From Phytophthora hibernalis (taxonomy: Eukaryota > Oomycota > Peronosporomycetes > Peronosporales > Peronosporaceae): 64,000 nucleotides of DNA. The stretch's first letter is position 1; every line of letters starts with the position of its first letter. Under the pieces are notes generated by a model. That model was not told the DNA's origin and searched no databases. It worked only from the letters and a program-made list of their open reading frames with translations. Position numbers and translations under genes: made by a program. The stretch is taken from positions 62,001 to 126,000 of the forward strand of contig JAAKBF010000194.1 of assembly GCA_012656075.1 (NCBI GenBank), read 5' to 3'. This document shows positions 1-12,187 of the stretch, piece after piece.

Positions 1-1003
1 GAGATCGTAGAGGACCAGGTGTACCGCTCCAACAAGTGCGACGCGTCGTCGTTCCCGTTCCTGGCCACGCTGCAGCTCAACACGGTGGTGTATCTCTCGT
101 ACGACGACCTGTCGCGGGACTTGGCCGCCTTCTTCGCCGAGAAGGAGATCAACGTGGTGCGTTCGCTGAAGCTACTGCAATAATTGCTGCAATAATTGTG
201 AACTCAACTCTGGCTGCTCAGATCCACCTGGGGATGAAGTACCGCTCGGCGTCGTCGCAATGGAAAGGGATGTCGGAGGGGATGGCCAAGGAGACCATCG
301 AGTGCATCTTGGACCAGAGACGCCACCCCATTCTCGTCATGTGCAAGTGAGTTGCTGCTATATAAGGTGGTTGTGTCGAGTGGCTGAGGATTGTTGTAGG
401 ACGGGCGTGCACTTTGCAGGAACTATGATCGGCTGCTTGAGACGGTTGCAAAACTGGAGCTTGACGTCGACTATTGACAAGGTGAGGAGGTGTTGGATAC
501 GGTGGAAATTCTGTCTTGATGATGAGTTGACCGATGATTTTTGCAGTATCGTAACATTGCTGGCAGTGTCAAGACGCGGTTCGAGAACGAGCAGTTCATT
601 GAGCTCTTCGACGTGGACTTAGTGACGCTGCCGCAGCAGCTGCCGTCGTGGTTTACTGTGCACCAACGACTCATGGTATGAGAGTGGACAATGCTGCTTT
701 CTGGATGGGCATGTAGTGACGTGCTAACATTATCTTGTTGTGTTTGGGATGCAGGAAGAGGAACGAATTGCGCTGACCAAGGGCGAGTTTTTCCCTGGAA
801 GAGCTCTTGACAGGGAAGAGCAGCCGATACAGACAGAAAGCAAGACGGAAGGAGAGGATCAGCCGGAGAATGACTCGACCGCACCCGCAGCGCCAGCTCT
901 CGCATACCAGAAGTACTTCTTCTATCTGCAAGGCCCGCTGGTGTCTCCATTGGTGAAGTTCTCAGAGAAGAAAAGCATTATCGGCGACGATGACGACGAC
1001 TAA
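1..1003 (+). CDS. Siw14/Oca-type tyrosine phosphatase-like protein, 5' partial
   Basis: The visible part (about 246 residues) splices cleanly from exons 1-156, 222-346, 400-481, 547-675 and 755-1003, all with GT-AG introns, and the total is a multiple of three. The order of blocks matches the fungal/plant Siw14-Oca family (Y_phosphatase2): an INVIHLGMKY strand, a helix ending RHPILVMC, then GTMIGCLRRLQNW and FENEQFIELFD. The expected P-loop C-X5-R reads CKTGVHFAG, so the catalytic cysteine is present but the arginine position is phenylalanine. This resembles the inactive Oca members of yeast rather than Siw14 itself. Siw14 enzymes hydrolyse inositol pyrophosphates; this protein probably does not and may be a scaffold. 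The C-terminus is acidic (ends in a run of D). The start lies outside the window. Confidence 0.8.
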
Positions 1004-1126
1004 AGAGCGATTTAGACATAGCAAACCTCCTCTGTGTATTATTGACCGTCCACCGGGCGAAAATTGATCGAAAAATGCAGTGCGACGCTAGTGCCAAGCC
1101 CAGGGTAGCAGTTCGTCAGATGACGC

Positions 1127-2258
1127 TTAAGTCAGATCCTGCGCCACGTCGACCTCGCCACTGATGCCCTCCTTAATGCGCAACAGCAGGGTGATCTTCC
1201 ATGGCTCAATCTTTGAAATGGTGTCGAACTGGAACACAGCGTCAGCAAATGCGTCGGCGTTGAAAGCCTCGTAGCCCTGGTTCATGGCCTGCAGGAACTT
1301 GCCCTCACGGCTGTCTGCAAAAGTGTAGTCGATGTCCTGGAACTCATCCCACTTCATTTGCACGAGCACCATGTCCTTGGTGGCCAGCGCACAGATGCCC
1401 GCGTTCAGCAGGTGGTTCTTGGCGTTAAACTTGAGCAAGTTGGACTCCATGGAAGACTTGGCGATGCTCTCGTAGATCTCCAGCGCCGCATCGTACCTGA
1501 ACAGAAAAACACAAGTCAGTCACCATTAATCCACCTCTTCAGTCCTTTTCAACGCACTTTTCGAGCTCAGCCGAGAACTGCGCCACCTTGAGCAGCATGT
1601 TGTTAGCAGACGACGACTGATTCTCGCCCGAGAAGTAGTCGGCAGCCTGGCGATAGGCCTCCAGCGCCTCCTCCTTACTGTCCTGCTGCTCGTAGATCTC
1701 TCCAATCTGCTTCTGCAGCTTGGCGGCGTTGGAGAACCGGCCGGCGTCACACAGCATCGAGATCGCCGTCTTGTAGTGCACCATGGCGTCTACAGAGCAC
1801 AAATAAAAAAGTGTCCATCATCAGTTGCCGTCAACTTCCAGCAGCTCTACCCACTCACCCATGGGGTTCACCTTGGCCAGAGCCTCCGCTGCGTGCTGGT
1901 AGAACTGAGCAGCACGCGAGTTCTCATTCATACGCGACTGCAGCAATAAAAGCGTCAGAAACTCAAAAGTTTAAAGTTCAAAAGATGTGGGGACGCACTT
2001 GGCATCGCGCACATTTCTCGAAAGCCTCAGCCGCCTTCTGCCCTGCAATGGATTTTAAATGTCAGAATGCAAATAAGAAACTAATAATTGTAACAACGTA
2101 CAGTTCTTGGCGATCTTGAACTGGTTGCCAGCCTTCTCGAAGAAGTCGCTGGCGTCCTCGTTGCGCTGGGAGCTGGAGCCGAAGGAGAAGAAGGACGTCT
2201 TCTTCAGCGCCTTCTCACCCTGCGCCAGGTACTCGTTGGCCTTGGCCTCAGCGGACAT
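1127..2258 (-). CDS. alpha-SNAP (soluble NSF attachment protein)
   Basis: Five exons (2258-2102, 2042-1999, 1937-1859, 1789-1558, 1496-1127) join in frame to give 293 residues, the usual length of alpha-SNAP. The protein starts MSAEAKANEYLAQGEKALKK and contains the TPR-like helical repeats of the family, for example FEKAGNQFKIAKNWQKAAEA, GRFSNAAKLQKQIGEIYEQ and KYDAALEIYESIAKSS. Alpha-SNAP binds assembled SNARE bundles and recruits the NSF ATPase to take them apart after membrane fusion, on the cytosolic face of secretory membranes. All splice sites agree with GT-AG and no frameshift is seen, so the gene looks functional. It is convergent with the phosphatase-like gene, with about 120 bases between their stops. 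Confidence 0.95.
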
Positions 2259-2805
2259 GGCAGCAAGAGTCCTTGCTGGTAATTCCCTTTTGAACGAAAC
2301 GGCGCCACGATGATGGTGTGAAACACACCAAGTTCCAGAAAGATTGGGACTTCGACATCATACGGAAATTGTCAATTTGAGTTTCTGCCACAATAATTGC
2401 TTCTGAAAATATGTTGTCACATTTTATGTTTTTTTCAAAAAAGATATTGTGCTTTCTCGAATTTTGTCTAAATAACCTTTTTTACAATTTAGCTCATTGC
2501 TAATCAACAACTAGCCCGTAAGAAAAGGAATGTCGCTTCATCTAGCGAATCGTTGGCGTGGCACAATTTCTCGCGCCAATCTACGATTTCCGGTGCAATT
2601 TAAGCTTATTTTTAGCTTTTTCGCTCGCCGGTCGAACTTTTCACGTGCTATTCAACGGAAAAGACTGAAAGGCAGATTTTCATTTTAAAATGTATATTTT
2701 CCCCGTCTGTTCGACTCTAGGCTGACTCGAATCAATGAAGGATGAAGGCAACAAGACATTTAATCAGAGCTATGGAGGATACCCCCTCCCCCACACACAT
2801 TTTGC
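2259..2805. other. intergenic, AT-rich, no gene seen
   Basis: This is non-coding by eye, with many short A/T runs and no extended open frame. It marks the change from the housekeeping pair on the left to the repeat-rich solute-binding-protein cluster on the right. The first part presumably contains the alpha-SNAP promoter. Confidence 0.5.
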
Positions 2806-3851
2806 TTAGGCACCGGGATACAAACCGAGCCAGCCAGGCGATGGTTTGCCCTGCACCTCACCGAAGTACAGCGTGAACGTTTGCTTCAACTCCTCCACCT
2901 TGGCGCGGTCCTCCATGAACACCGGGAAGGCAGCCATGTTGGCCTCCGGGATATCCCACGGCTTGTTTGTGTTGATATCTGTACGCACGCTGGAGGAAAC
3001 CACCGTTGTCTGCGTTTCTTCCGATAGGGCCCAGTTCATGAACAGCTTCGCGGCAGCGGGATGCTTGGCCTTCGAGAGAATGCCAACGCGCTGACCCCAG
3101 CTGAGGTATTCGGTGCCGTTATTGATAAACACCAGTGAATTGCCACGTGCACTAGTGGCGATACCAATCACATTCTCCCCGAGGTCACGAGCTCACGCGC
3201 AACGTTCGTGCCGCGGTTGAAACTGACATTCTGCTCGGTCATCTTGGACACCCAGTCCCAGCCGTACTTCTCAACGTACCGCGTGTAGAGGAACAGCACT
3301 GCGTCGTCGTCGTGGGGATAGGACGAGGCGATTTTGCCAGCCCACGGGATCCACCAAATCGGCCGGGGTAGTAGGTGCTACTTGGCCCTCGAGCGCGGTC
3401 GTGTTGTAGATGAAGCTGAACGAGTAAATCGAGTACGCCATCCATGCGCCGTTCGCATCCTTTAACGAGTTGTGGATCTTAGAAAAATTGGCGGGCTTGT
3501 AAGGAAGGTCTTAGCCCAGCGAGTGAAATCCTGCAGTGTCTGCAGAGCCACCACGTCGGGCACAAGCCTGTCGGTCTCCAGTTGGTTGTCGATGCGCACG
3601 TTTTGATACTTGCTGTAGTCTACGACCACGGTGAAGTTGATTTTGGGGAAGCGTTGGACGAAGGCATCATGAAGAGTGTTTTGTGAGGTAGGAGTATCGC
3701 CGCCGTGGTACAGGACAAGGTTGCCACCTTCAGCCACAGCGTCAGCGTAGAGTTCGTCGATGGTCTTAGACTCCACACCAAGCTTGGACTTGGCAACGAT
3801 ACCAGAAGAGAGCAGAGCGAATGCTGCAAGGAGAGGGGCAAAGAGCTGCAT
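2806..3851 (-). pseudogene. secreted solute-binding protein, copy A, broken
   Basis: The start at 3851 encodes a signal peptide (MQLFAPLLAAFALLSSGIVA) followed by the family opening ESKTIDELYADAVAEGGNL. Homology to the intact copies at 12188 and 13481 continues to the C-terminal LGLYPGA at 2806. The frame is lost three times. About eight bases are missing after RWAKT (near 3508), which is too many for a simple homopolymer error. About two bases are missing after VDP (near 3343), and one G is missing in a G run near 3179. This copy therefore looks like a genuine pseudogene. The family resembles bacterial periplasmic binding proteins of ABC importers. Confidence 0.8.
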
Positions 3852-4329
3852 CGCTGGTAGTTTGAACTCGGGACCCGACTTCGGTCGCGAAGGAAGTGAA
3901 TTTGAGAATGGGACTCCTTTTTGGGAGGTATTGGTCGTTCAAGACTGGGTTTTGCTATCACCAACGACGTATCAGCAGTATCTATCCTTGCTGTCCGACT
4001 CGTTCTGGTGACCTGTCGACGGCCTACTGCAATACTTGAAGTACATCTCTTTCATAGTGAAAGTGTATGAAAGATCATGGAATTGCAGATCACTTAGGGT
4101 GACCGTGGGCCGAGCGGCTTGCAGACCGGAGCTTTTGGAGAATAACGGCATAGCTGATTGCCTCTTAGGTTCATCCGTTTTTTTCTTTCAAAATATCGTG
4201 AAATATATATACAATCACAATCGTCAAGTAAAAAATGAACACAATCCTGAATTCACCAAACTACGTCAGGTCCCACAGCGTGGTCATCCGCAGCCATACA
4301 GTTTTCTAGAATACCCGCAACGTAGTCGA

Positions 4330-4400
4330 AATCACCGTCGTCTGCACTTCCTTCAACAGTTTTGCGGCGGCCGGGTGGGTCCTATAGTCACCGAAGTACA
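4330..4400 (-). pseudogene. relic of solute-binding protein (KHPAAAKL region)
   Basis: Read on the minus strand, this short stretch gives residues matching HPAAAKLF and the following EVQKTVV block of the solute-binding-protein family. Nothing convincing remains around it. It shows that more copies once existed between copies A and B. Confidence 0.5.
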
Positions 4401-4689
4401 TTGTACATTGTACATGTATTAATACACCGTTCTCTAATTAGTCTGACCCTGACTAGTTATGGTTTACGATTTTTATCGGAGAAAGTCGAACTTTTGAATT
4501 GATCTTGTGACAACAATATAATTTTTTTATTGAAAGTAAGATCATGATTGGCTTCGCCTCGGCGAGATACACTGTCTTTGTGCTCTTTTGAACTCTTCGG
4601 GTAAATTTTGTCGTCCGTGGTGTCATGAAAAAGAACAGAAGCAAGACTATATTTGAAGCACGGCTTTAATAATTAGAGTGAACGGTGTA

Positions 4690-5005
4690 CAGACGCTCGA
4701 TTCGAGCGTCTGTAGTTCCACTACATCATGTACGTATCGTCCGCCAGCTGATTCTTGATCCGCATGTCGTGGTATTTGCTGAGCTCCCATCAGAGTGAAG
4801 TTGATCTTGGGGTACTGCATGCAGTCATGAAGGCTTTCTTCATGCGGTCCCGACGCGTGAGCATCACATTCAAAACAAATACAAGTACACATGTACCTGT
4901 ACATGTACAATGTACCGCCTTCGGCGTAGAATTCATCAAGGTATTTGCCTCATCTGAGTTGCAGCGTAGGCTGTAGCCCACTGGCACTGCCAGTGGCAAC
5001 GCCAG
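4690..5005 (-). pseudogene. relic of solute-binding protein (N-terminal part)
   Basis: On the minus strand the degraded order is preserved: a remnant of the hydrophobic leader, a YADAVAEGG-like segment, ESLHD followed by YPKINFTL, and DVVELQTLE. These match residues 1 to about 105 of the intact copies. The frame is broken repeatedly and the remainder of the gene is missing. The stretch also holds tandem ACATGTAC motifs (about 4890-4908), which lie where coding sequence should be. Confidence 0.6.
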
Positions 5006-5011
5006 AACCAC

Positions 5012-6663
5012 AAAAACATGATTTGACTAGGGCTCGGAAAATAATAATGATACTAATATTGTAGTTATTATATTATAATAAAATCACCAAAGTATTACCG
5101 ATATATTTACTTATTACTTCGAAGTATTGGCTAAGGCAAGGTTGCCGTAAAATATGAAATTGACCGGTAACGTTTACAGCAGAAACTGGTTTTCAAAGCC
5201 CAGGTTCCTGTGTACATTACCTCTCATCCCAGACATTCATTTCAATATATAACGAAACACAATGCCCAGCTCGCGCAGAGTTTTCCTTCGTAATGATTTA
5301 GGAACTTCCGAAACGCCATTTCAACGCATAAAATTGATTTCAAATGTTCAATATGTATTAACTGCCGTCACCAGTATTGCTACAGGTATGTTTTTCTGAG
5401 AAACCATAATGTTATTTTCCGACCCAAGTTGGCTGGAGAAATCGCTCCACTTTATTTCTTTACACGACTTCGAATGAGGTAAGCGGTTTACCGTAAGCCT
5501 GTCTTTCATCAAACGCTGTACAGTACGGTGCACAAGTTCATCATGTACATGTGCCGCGCCGCAAATTGCACGGTGTCCAACGCCGTACTGTACAATACCC
5601 GTATTGATCGGTCTTCCAGCCAAGACCCTCCCAACAAAACAAAACAAAAACTATTTTTTAAAATAGTTTTTGTTAAACTACATGTAATAACAACTTTACT
5701 GCTCGCACTGCACAATTCATCGAGGAGGTCAATTGACGGGCCTGGTAGCAGCTCGTCAGTTTATATACTGTACAGTAGCTCCGTTTTTGCTTGATTCATC
5801 TTCAACGCTGGACAGACTGGCAAAATAGGGGACGTGACGTCCGCAACAATGCGGCCAGCAGGATAATGTTCACTAAAGCACGCAGCTTTAATTACCCAAA
5901 CTTGTACCGTGTAGTCCAAGGCGCTCAGACGAATACATGTACATGTACAATATACCAGTAATGCGTCATGTCTAAACATTCAATTTTATTTTGCTGCAGC
6001 GGTGCTGTTTCGACATCAAGACTGCGTGTACGCCCTCAAATCGTTGAGGCGAAAGCACATCTCTGCAGGACGTGGAGATAAGGAAACGACTGGGATGTGC
6101 AGCAAGCAAGGCGAACACCTCGACCAGCTGGGGCACAGCTTGCGAAATTCGCCAGGCGCAGATACCGCTTAAGATTTGCCAGACCGAATGCACGGGAGTG
6201 GTCGTTCTCATGGCCCCGTATTTTACCATGTTGTATCGCATAAGCCAGCAAACGAACGGCAGGCACGCTTAGCGGCTTTCCTCATGTTGGTTTCGACTGT
6301 TTACTTAAACGTTGCTGCCGTAATCTCAGTTAGCACACAACTGTTTCTGACGAAGGTATCGTTTGACTGTGGTTCGCAAGGCTCTTGGTCTTGTCACGTG
6401 TAACTTGTCTGGATATTCGCTAGTCCACCTCCCAGAAATGGCGGTAGGATCTGGTTACCGCCCGAACACCAAACTGCACTGAGCGTCCGTTGTCCAATAC
6501 AATAGGGCTTACGCCATTGTCATTGGCGCCTGCCACCGGTGCAGTAACCACCGTCGCAGCACCCAGGACCCCTGTTGTTAAAGCGTATTGCGCCAGCAGC
6601 CTATCAGTTTTGCAGCTTCCTCATTATCAAACTTGCCGTTTTCGTCTCAAGTCTTTCACCAGT
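5012..6663. other. intergenic, no gene supported; contains a hairpin
   Basis: There are only short random frames here. At 5645-5672 a 13-base inverted repeat (CAAAAACTATTTT, two-base spacer, its complement) could form a hairpin. Several palindromic ACATGTAC motifs occur (near 5546 and 5937-5950). The last few hundred bases should hold the promoter of copy B. Confidence 0.5.
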
Positions 6664-7715
6664 ATGCAGCTCTTCGCCCCACTCCTTGTCGCGACCGCCG
6701 TTCTAGTCGGTGGTGCCGCAGCCAAATCCGGGGGAGTCCAAGACCATCGATGAGCTCTACGCTGATGCTGTGGCTGAAGGTGGCAACCTTATTCTGTATC
6801 ACGGTGGTGATACCCCACGCAGCAAGACTTTTTGCACGATGCCTTTACGACGCGCTTCCCGGAGATCAACTTCACTGCTGTGGTCGACTACAGCAAGTAC
6901 CATGACGTGCGCATCGACAACCAACTGGAGACCGACACGCTCGTGCCCGACGTGGTGGCTCTGCAGACGCTGCAGGACTTCACGCGCTGGACCAAGACCG
7001 GCGAGCTCCTCCCCTACAAGCCCGCCAACTTTTCCAAGATCCACAACTCGTTGAAGGACAGGAACGGTGCCTGGCTGGCGTACACCATTTTCTCGTTTGG
7101 TTACATCTATAACTCAAGCGCCTTGGATGGCCAAGCTGCTCCCGCAACACCGGCTGATCTGACGGATCCGAAGTGGGCTGGCAAGATCGCCTCGTCGTAT
7201 CCTCATGACGATGATGCTGTGCTGTTCCTCTACACACGCTACGTTGAGAAGTACGGCTGGGACTGGGTTGCCAAGTTGGCTCAGCAAAATATCGACTTCA
7301 ACCGTGGATCGAATGTCGCGGGTGAACTTGTGAGCTCGGGAGAGAAGGTCATTGGTGTTGGCACTGGTGGTGGCGGTGCCCCGATTGAGTTTGTGGGTGG
7401 AAATGGCACGGACTACCTCAACTGGGGTCAGCGTGTTGGCATTTTAACGAAGGCCAAGCACCCCGCTGCCGCCAAGCTATTCATTAACTGGGCCATCTCG
7501 GAGGAGGCTCAGACGACGGTCGTGTCTTCGAGCGTACGCACGGACATTAGCACTGAGAACCCTGGAACATCCCGGAAGCCAACATGGCTGCCTTCCCGGT
7601 GTTCATGGAGGATCGCGCCAAGGTGGAGCAGTGGAAGCAGACGTTCGCGCTGTACTTTGGCGAGGTGCAGGGCGAACCAAGCCCCGGAGTTCTCGGCCTG
7701 CATCCTGGTTTGTAA
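6664..7715 (+). pseudogene. secreted solute-binding protein, copy B, frameshifted
   Basis: The start at 6664 gives a signal peptide (MQLFAPLLVATAVLVGGAAA), nearly the same as copy F at 13481-14536. One extra G in a G run near 6731 shifts the frame, a lost base near 6820 restores it, and another lost base near 7563 shifts it again before the shared C-terminus FGEVQGEPSPGVLGLHPGL. Between the second and third breaks about 240 residues are well preserved, with VVDYSKYHDVRIDNQLETD, NTLVPDVVALQTLQDF-type segments and WAGKIASSYPHDDDA. All three breaks are single-base, so consensus error is possible; if real, the copy is dead. Confidence 0.75.
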
Positions 7716-8638
7716 TTAACCTCCGTATCAATGTTCGCAGCTTGGGGTTGCTGCAGTGGCAGCTTTTAGGATTGCCTAAACGGATTGCTTAATACAATTG
7801 TGTGACTGCCTTAGTATGCCTTTTGAGCGCTCTGCAGACTGTTCTGCAGCGATGCACATCAAAGATGACTACAGTATCACGATGCTCGAGTCGTTTCGTT
7901 AAGCTTAGTTTTTAAAGGTTAAAAGACGATCATCAATGCACTCGATTGCCATCGCCGTACTGTACCCTTCATTTCGACAACAATGATAAGACCACAACGC
8001 TGCACCAACTTGACCCTCAAAACAGACTTTATACGTGTTCATGTACCGGTACTGCACACGCACAGGTACAGTAACCACACAGTATAGATTACAATACATC
8101 ACGCAAACATGCACCGATAGCAGATCGCCATCGTCAACTGACCAGCTCATGATTGAAATTAGACTCCTACCGGTACATGTACCGTCGATTTTAAAAAGTT
8201 TGTTGATTTTCGAGGCATCGACTGGGGTTGTTTCAAAACCTGTTTGCCGTTTGCTTTGGAAAGTGTCGTCGATAACACGGCTTGGAAGTTCCTCGGCTTG
8301 AGAACATCCACCATTGTGTGGAGCGCATTCTCTATGTGTACAGTACCCTCGTACGCCTCGTGAGCTGTAGGCTACAGCTCACAGTGTAGCCTACAGCCTG
8401 TAGGCGCTGAGCTATCACGAGATCCAGCTGCAATGGAACTGATCAGCAAAAACTCTGCAAAGCCAGGAATTTCCTAGGGGTAGGTGGTGCGCTGCTGTGA
8501 GACTCTCATAAAGTCCCTCTCACTGAGAACAATCATCGACTCACGATGATCTGTGCTTCACATTTAGCAAGCCCGATTCTCCTTTTCATTTTCAGTTTTT
8601 CCTGCTGTCGACTCAACCCTGACGCGACGTTTGCAAGC
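7716..8638. other. intergenic, no gene; palindromes
   Basis: No coding sequence is supported. A near-perfect inverted repeat with 11-base arms (GTGAGCTGTAG, one base, CTACAGCTCAC) lies at about 8360-8382, followed by a second related arm (GTAGCCTACAGCCTGTAGGC). ACATGTAC-type palindromes occur near 8036 and 8172. Confidence 0.45.
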
Positions 8639-9697
8639 ATGAAGCTCTTCGCTCCAATCGCTATTACAGTTGCCCTCTTCGCCACGTGCACTTTTGCTGT
8701 CGAAGAGGAAACCAAGACGCTTGAAGATCTCTACGCGGATGCCATCGCCGAAGGTGGAAAGCTCGTATTTTACCACGGAGGAGACACTCCCACTCAGCAA
8801 GACTCGCTGAAGGATGCTTTCGAGGAGGCCTTCCCGGTGTGAACGTCACAATGGTCGTGGACTACAGCAAGTACCACGATGTCGCATCGACAACCAGTTG
8901 GAGACCGACACACTTGTGCCCGACATCACTGCGCTGCAGACTGTGCAAGACTTCCTCGCTGGGCTAGCGCTGGTGACCTGCTCGAGTACAAGCCGGCCAA
9001 CTTTTCCAAGATATACGACGGGCTCAAAGACGATAATGGCACCTGGCTTGCATACGGCGTCAACTCCTTCAGTTTCATCTACGACTCCAGTAGCCTTGGC
9101 GGACTGGAGGCACCGACGTCTGTGGCGGACCTGATTGACCCGCAGTGGGCTGGCAAAATTGCGTCGTCGTATCCCCACGACGACGACGCCGTGCTGTTCG
9201 TCTACCACCTGTACGTGGAGCAGTATGGGTGGGACTGGGTTGCTGCCATGGCTAACCAAAGCGTCAGCTTTAACCGCGGGTCGCACGTTGCAAACAACCT
9301 CGTGACGGCCCAAGAGAAGGCCATTGGCGTGGGCACCTATGCTGGCGCGCCTCCTGTCGCGTACGTGAGCGGCAACGGCACTGAGTACCTGACGTGGGGT
9401 CAGCGTCTCGCTATCCTGAACAAAGCCAAGCACCCAGCGGCTGCCAAGCTTTTCATGAACTGGATTGTGTCCACGGAGGTACAGGAGTCCGTGGTGATGG
9501 AGACTGTGCGCACCGATATCGCTCCGTCTGGGTCGAGTCACCCGTGGGAGATCCCGGAGGCTAACCTGGACGCGTTCCCCGTGTTCATGGCGGATCGCAC
9601 AAAGGTGGAGGCACTGAAGCAGACGTTTGCTCTCTACTTTGGTGAGGTACAAGGTGAGCCCACACCGGGATATCTTGGCGCTCACCCGGGCCTATAG
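8639..9697 (+). pseudogene. secreted solute-binding protein, copy C, three single-base losses
   Basis: The leader MKLFAPIAITVALFATCTFA and the opening EEETKTLEDLYADAIAEGG are intact. One base is missing at each of three points (about 8838, 8882 and 8957). Together they restore the original frame, so the C-terminal 240 residues are open to the stop at 9697. With the three bases back the product would be 353 residues, the family length. The C-terminal half is very well preserved (WAGKIASSYPHDDDAVLF, EYLTWGQRLAILNKAKHP). Three losses within 120 bases and perfect preservation elsewhere suggest either a very young pseudogene or sequence error. Confidence 0.7.
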
Positions 9698-9853
9698 ACG
9701 CACGAATCATATGTGGACAGCGGTTTAAACGACCACCAGGCCGTATCGTGTGTAGCGAAGTTCAATAATTTGTTAATCCGTCAGATGCCAAAGTCTATTC
9801 AACTGTTGTACATTACTGGAAAATCTCCATGAGCACAACCACTAGCTCACATC

Positions 9854-10923
9854 TTACAGACCGGGGTACACACCAAGGAAATCTGGCGTCGGCTCGCCCT
9901 GCACCTCGCCAAAGTACAGCGAGAACGTCTGCTTCCACTGCTCCACCACCTCGCGGTCCTCCATGAACTTCGGGAACTCATCCACATTTGCTTTGCAGAT
10001 CTCCCACGGGTGGCTCGAGCCGCTGTTGGGCGCCAGGTCCACACGTACGTTCTCGGCCACGACCGTCTTCTGCACCTCCTCCGAGAGAGCCCAGTTCAGG
10101 AAGAGTTTGGCGGCCGCCGGGTGCTTGGCCTTGTTCAAGATGGCGATGCGCTGACCCCACGACAGGTACTCGTTGCCGCCGTCTGTCACCAGTGTCGTGT
10201 TGGGCGTGCCCGTCGAGTACGTACCAACACCAATGACCGCGTCCTTAGCCGTAACGAGGTCGCTAGGCGTGTTGGATCCACGGTTGAAGCTAACGTTCTG
10301 GTTGGCGAAGTCCTCGACCCAGTTCCAGCCGTACTTCTCCACGTAGCGCGTATACAGGAAGAGCACGGCGTCGTCGTCGTTCGGGTAGGATGGGCGACCT
10401 TGCCGGCCCACTGCGGTTCCACGAGGTCGGCCGGAGAGTTGGGCGCCGCGAACCCACCCAACGCGGTCTCGTCGTACAGGAAGCTGAAGGTGAACATCAT
10501 GTAGGCCATGTACGCGCCGCGTTGGTCGCGGAAGCCGTCGTAGACCTGTGAGAAGTTAGCCGGCTTGTACTCGAGCAGCTTGCCCTCCTGCGCCCAGCGC
10601 GGGAAGTCCTGCAGCGTCTGCAGCGCCACGAGGTCCGGCACGAGCGTGTCGGTCTCCAGCTGGTTGTCGATGCGCACATTGTGGTACTTGCTGTAGTCGA
10701 CGATGAGAGTGAAGTTGATGTCCGGGTAGGCGGCGGTGAAGGCTTCGTGGAGCGTATCTTGCTGCGACGCGAAATCTCCGCCGTGGTACATGACAAGGTT
10801 GCCTCCTTCAGCGATGGCGTCGGCGTGCAGCTCGTCAAGGGTCTTGGTCTCTTCCTGGACGGCGACGGCGGTGGATGCGAGGAGTGCGCAGCAGGCAGCA
10901 GTGAGAGGCGCGACGAGCTTCAT
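9854..10923 (-). pseudogene. secreted solute-binding protein, copy D, single frameshift
   Basis: This copy matches copy E (12188-13258) almost base for base in opposite orientation. The visible differences are a few substitutions (start codons 3 and 5, S/T in ALSEEVQ, D/G near the end) and one lost T near 10389, in the codons for KVASSYPN. The loss makes the reading frame 1070 bases instead of 1071. Signal peptide, NFT/NVS/NTT glycosylation sequons and C-terminus are all present. If the missing base is a sequence error this is an intact 356-residue gene. The 5' flanks of D and E differ, whereas the 3' flanks are similar but diverged. Confidence 0.65.
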
Positions 10924-11050
10924 AGTGCGGTTGTAGCGGTGCTTGAGTCGATGGGAAATTTGCGAATGAGGTTGTCATATTCCGGAGAATTCTTGTTGCT
11001 GCTGGCACGGCGTGTGACGAATCGTCACTGACGAATGTACTGCAAATCAA

Positions 11051-12187
11051 GATGTTTGTTCACTGTTCGTAAACTGTGTGACAAGTATTTACGGACCGTA
11101 AATTACGGTCCCTCACTTTTTTAAAGGCACAGCCCGTAAGTTACGGACATCCTCCCTTACATTTGGTGAGATTCCTACGAAAGGCTGAATAAAAAGCTCT
11201 ATCAAGAGCAACGGAAAGTTGTTACCGTAGATGTAACCCACAAAAGCACGGACTTGTTGCTAAAGGCACAATGGCCGCCGGGAAATGCTTCTGAGACCTT
11301 CGGCAAACGCGCTATTATATCAGCATTGCAATCACCGTGTCTTTATTACAAGAACCTTGAGTCGACAAGCAGAGGAAACACGTCGGATATTTTCTTACAT
11401 GTACCACATGCACATGTTACATGGTTGCTTTGCTCGTGATTACTCGGGTTTTCTAAAGGTGGGGTCATTTCTACAAAAATGCTCGCTCAAAATGTTAAAT
11501 AACACGGGGCTAGCACCTCGCGCAGGAAGAAGCGTGAGCGCGCCGAGGAGCAACAGTAGTTATTTATTATACCTCTTGCTACATGTACTTAGCTAGCCCC
11601 CGAACCAATGTCTTGCCCACAGGTTTTGGGTCGTTGAATCTGCTAGAATGAGCGACGATGGTCATTACATTAGTGCACGGCGTATTGTAATTTACAATAC
11701 GCCGTGCACTCCTATAGACAACTCAAACAACATTTTAGAAACTCAGTCATACTATTGCAGTGTTCCCGTTGCCAAAAGCCTTACTTGCCTGCGAAGAGGC
11801 TAGTTTTCAGAAGGAGACCCTGCATTGAATGCTATATTCTACACGTCCGCCCTGCACGTTTTGATAATCGACTAATCTGCGACATTTACAATGATGTGAG
11901 CACACATGACGTGAGCGCACACAAAGGAGTAAACAGTTGACGTAAACAAGATACCAACGTTATCCACCCTAAACCTACGCCGTAGGCGACACGTCCGCCC
12001 GTCCCACTGCAGGACGCCGGCACTCGTCTGCAACTTACCCAGTTGGACCAATTCTCTTAGTGCAAGGCGACCATTAAGTAAGTATCGCGATCTACTTCAT
12101 CACTTCGCGCCAGAGTCGTCGTACCAGCTCCTCATTCTTCAATTTACCGGGAACCAAGGACCAACACCTCAACATTTCATTTTCACC
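11051..12187. other. spacer between inverted copies D and E
   Basis: No gene is supported. The spacer holds a perfect palindrome at 11672-11710 (listed separately) and short runs of ACATGTAC. The last 100 bases contain the presumed promoter and leader of copy E. Confidence 0.45.
11672..11710. repeat. perfect palindrome, 19-base arms
   Basis: AGTGCACGGCGTATTGTAA is followed by one T and then its exact reverse complement. No terminator-like T run or transposon feature accompanies it. Confidence 0.9.

Noticed and set aside
8846..9685. Long minus-strand open frame of 279 codons
   Set aside because: It is antisense to solute-binding copy C; the sense strand has clear family homology and the antisense product has no features beyond those forced by codon bias.
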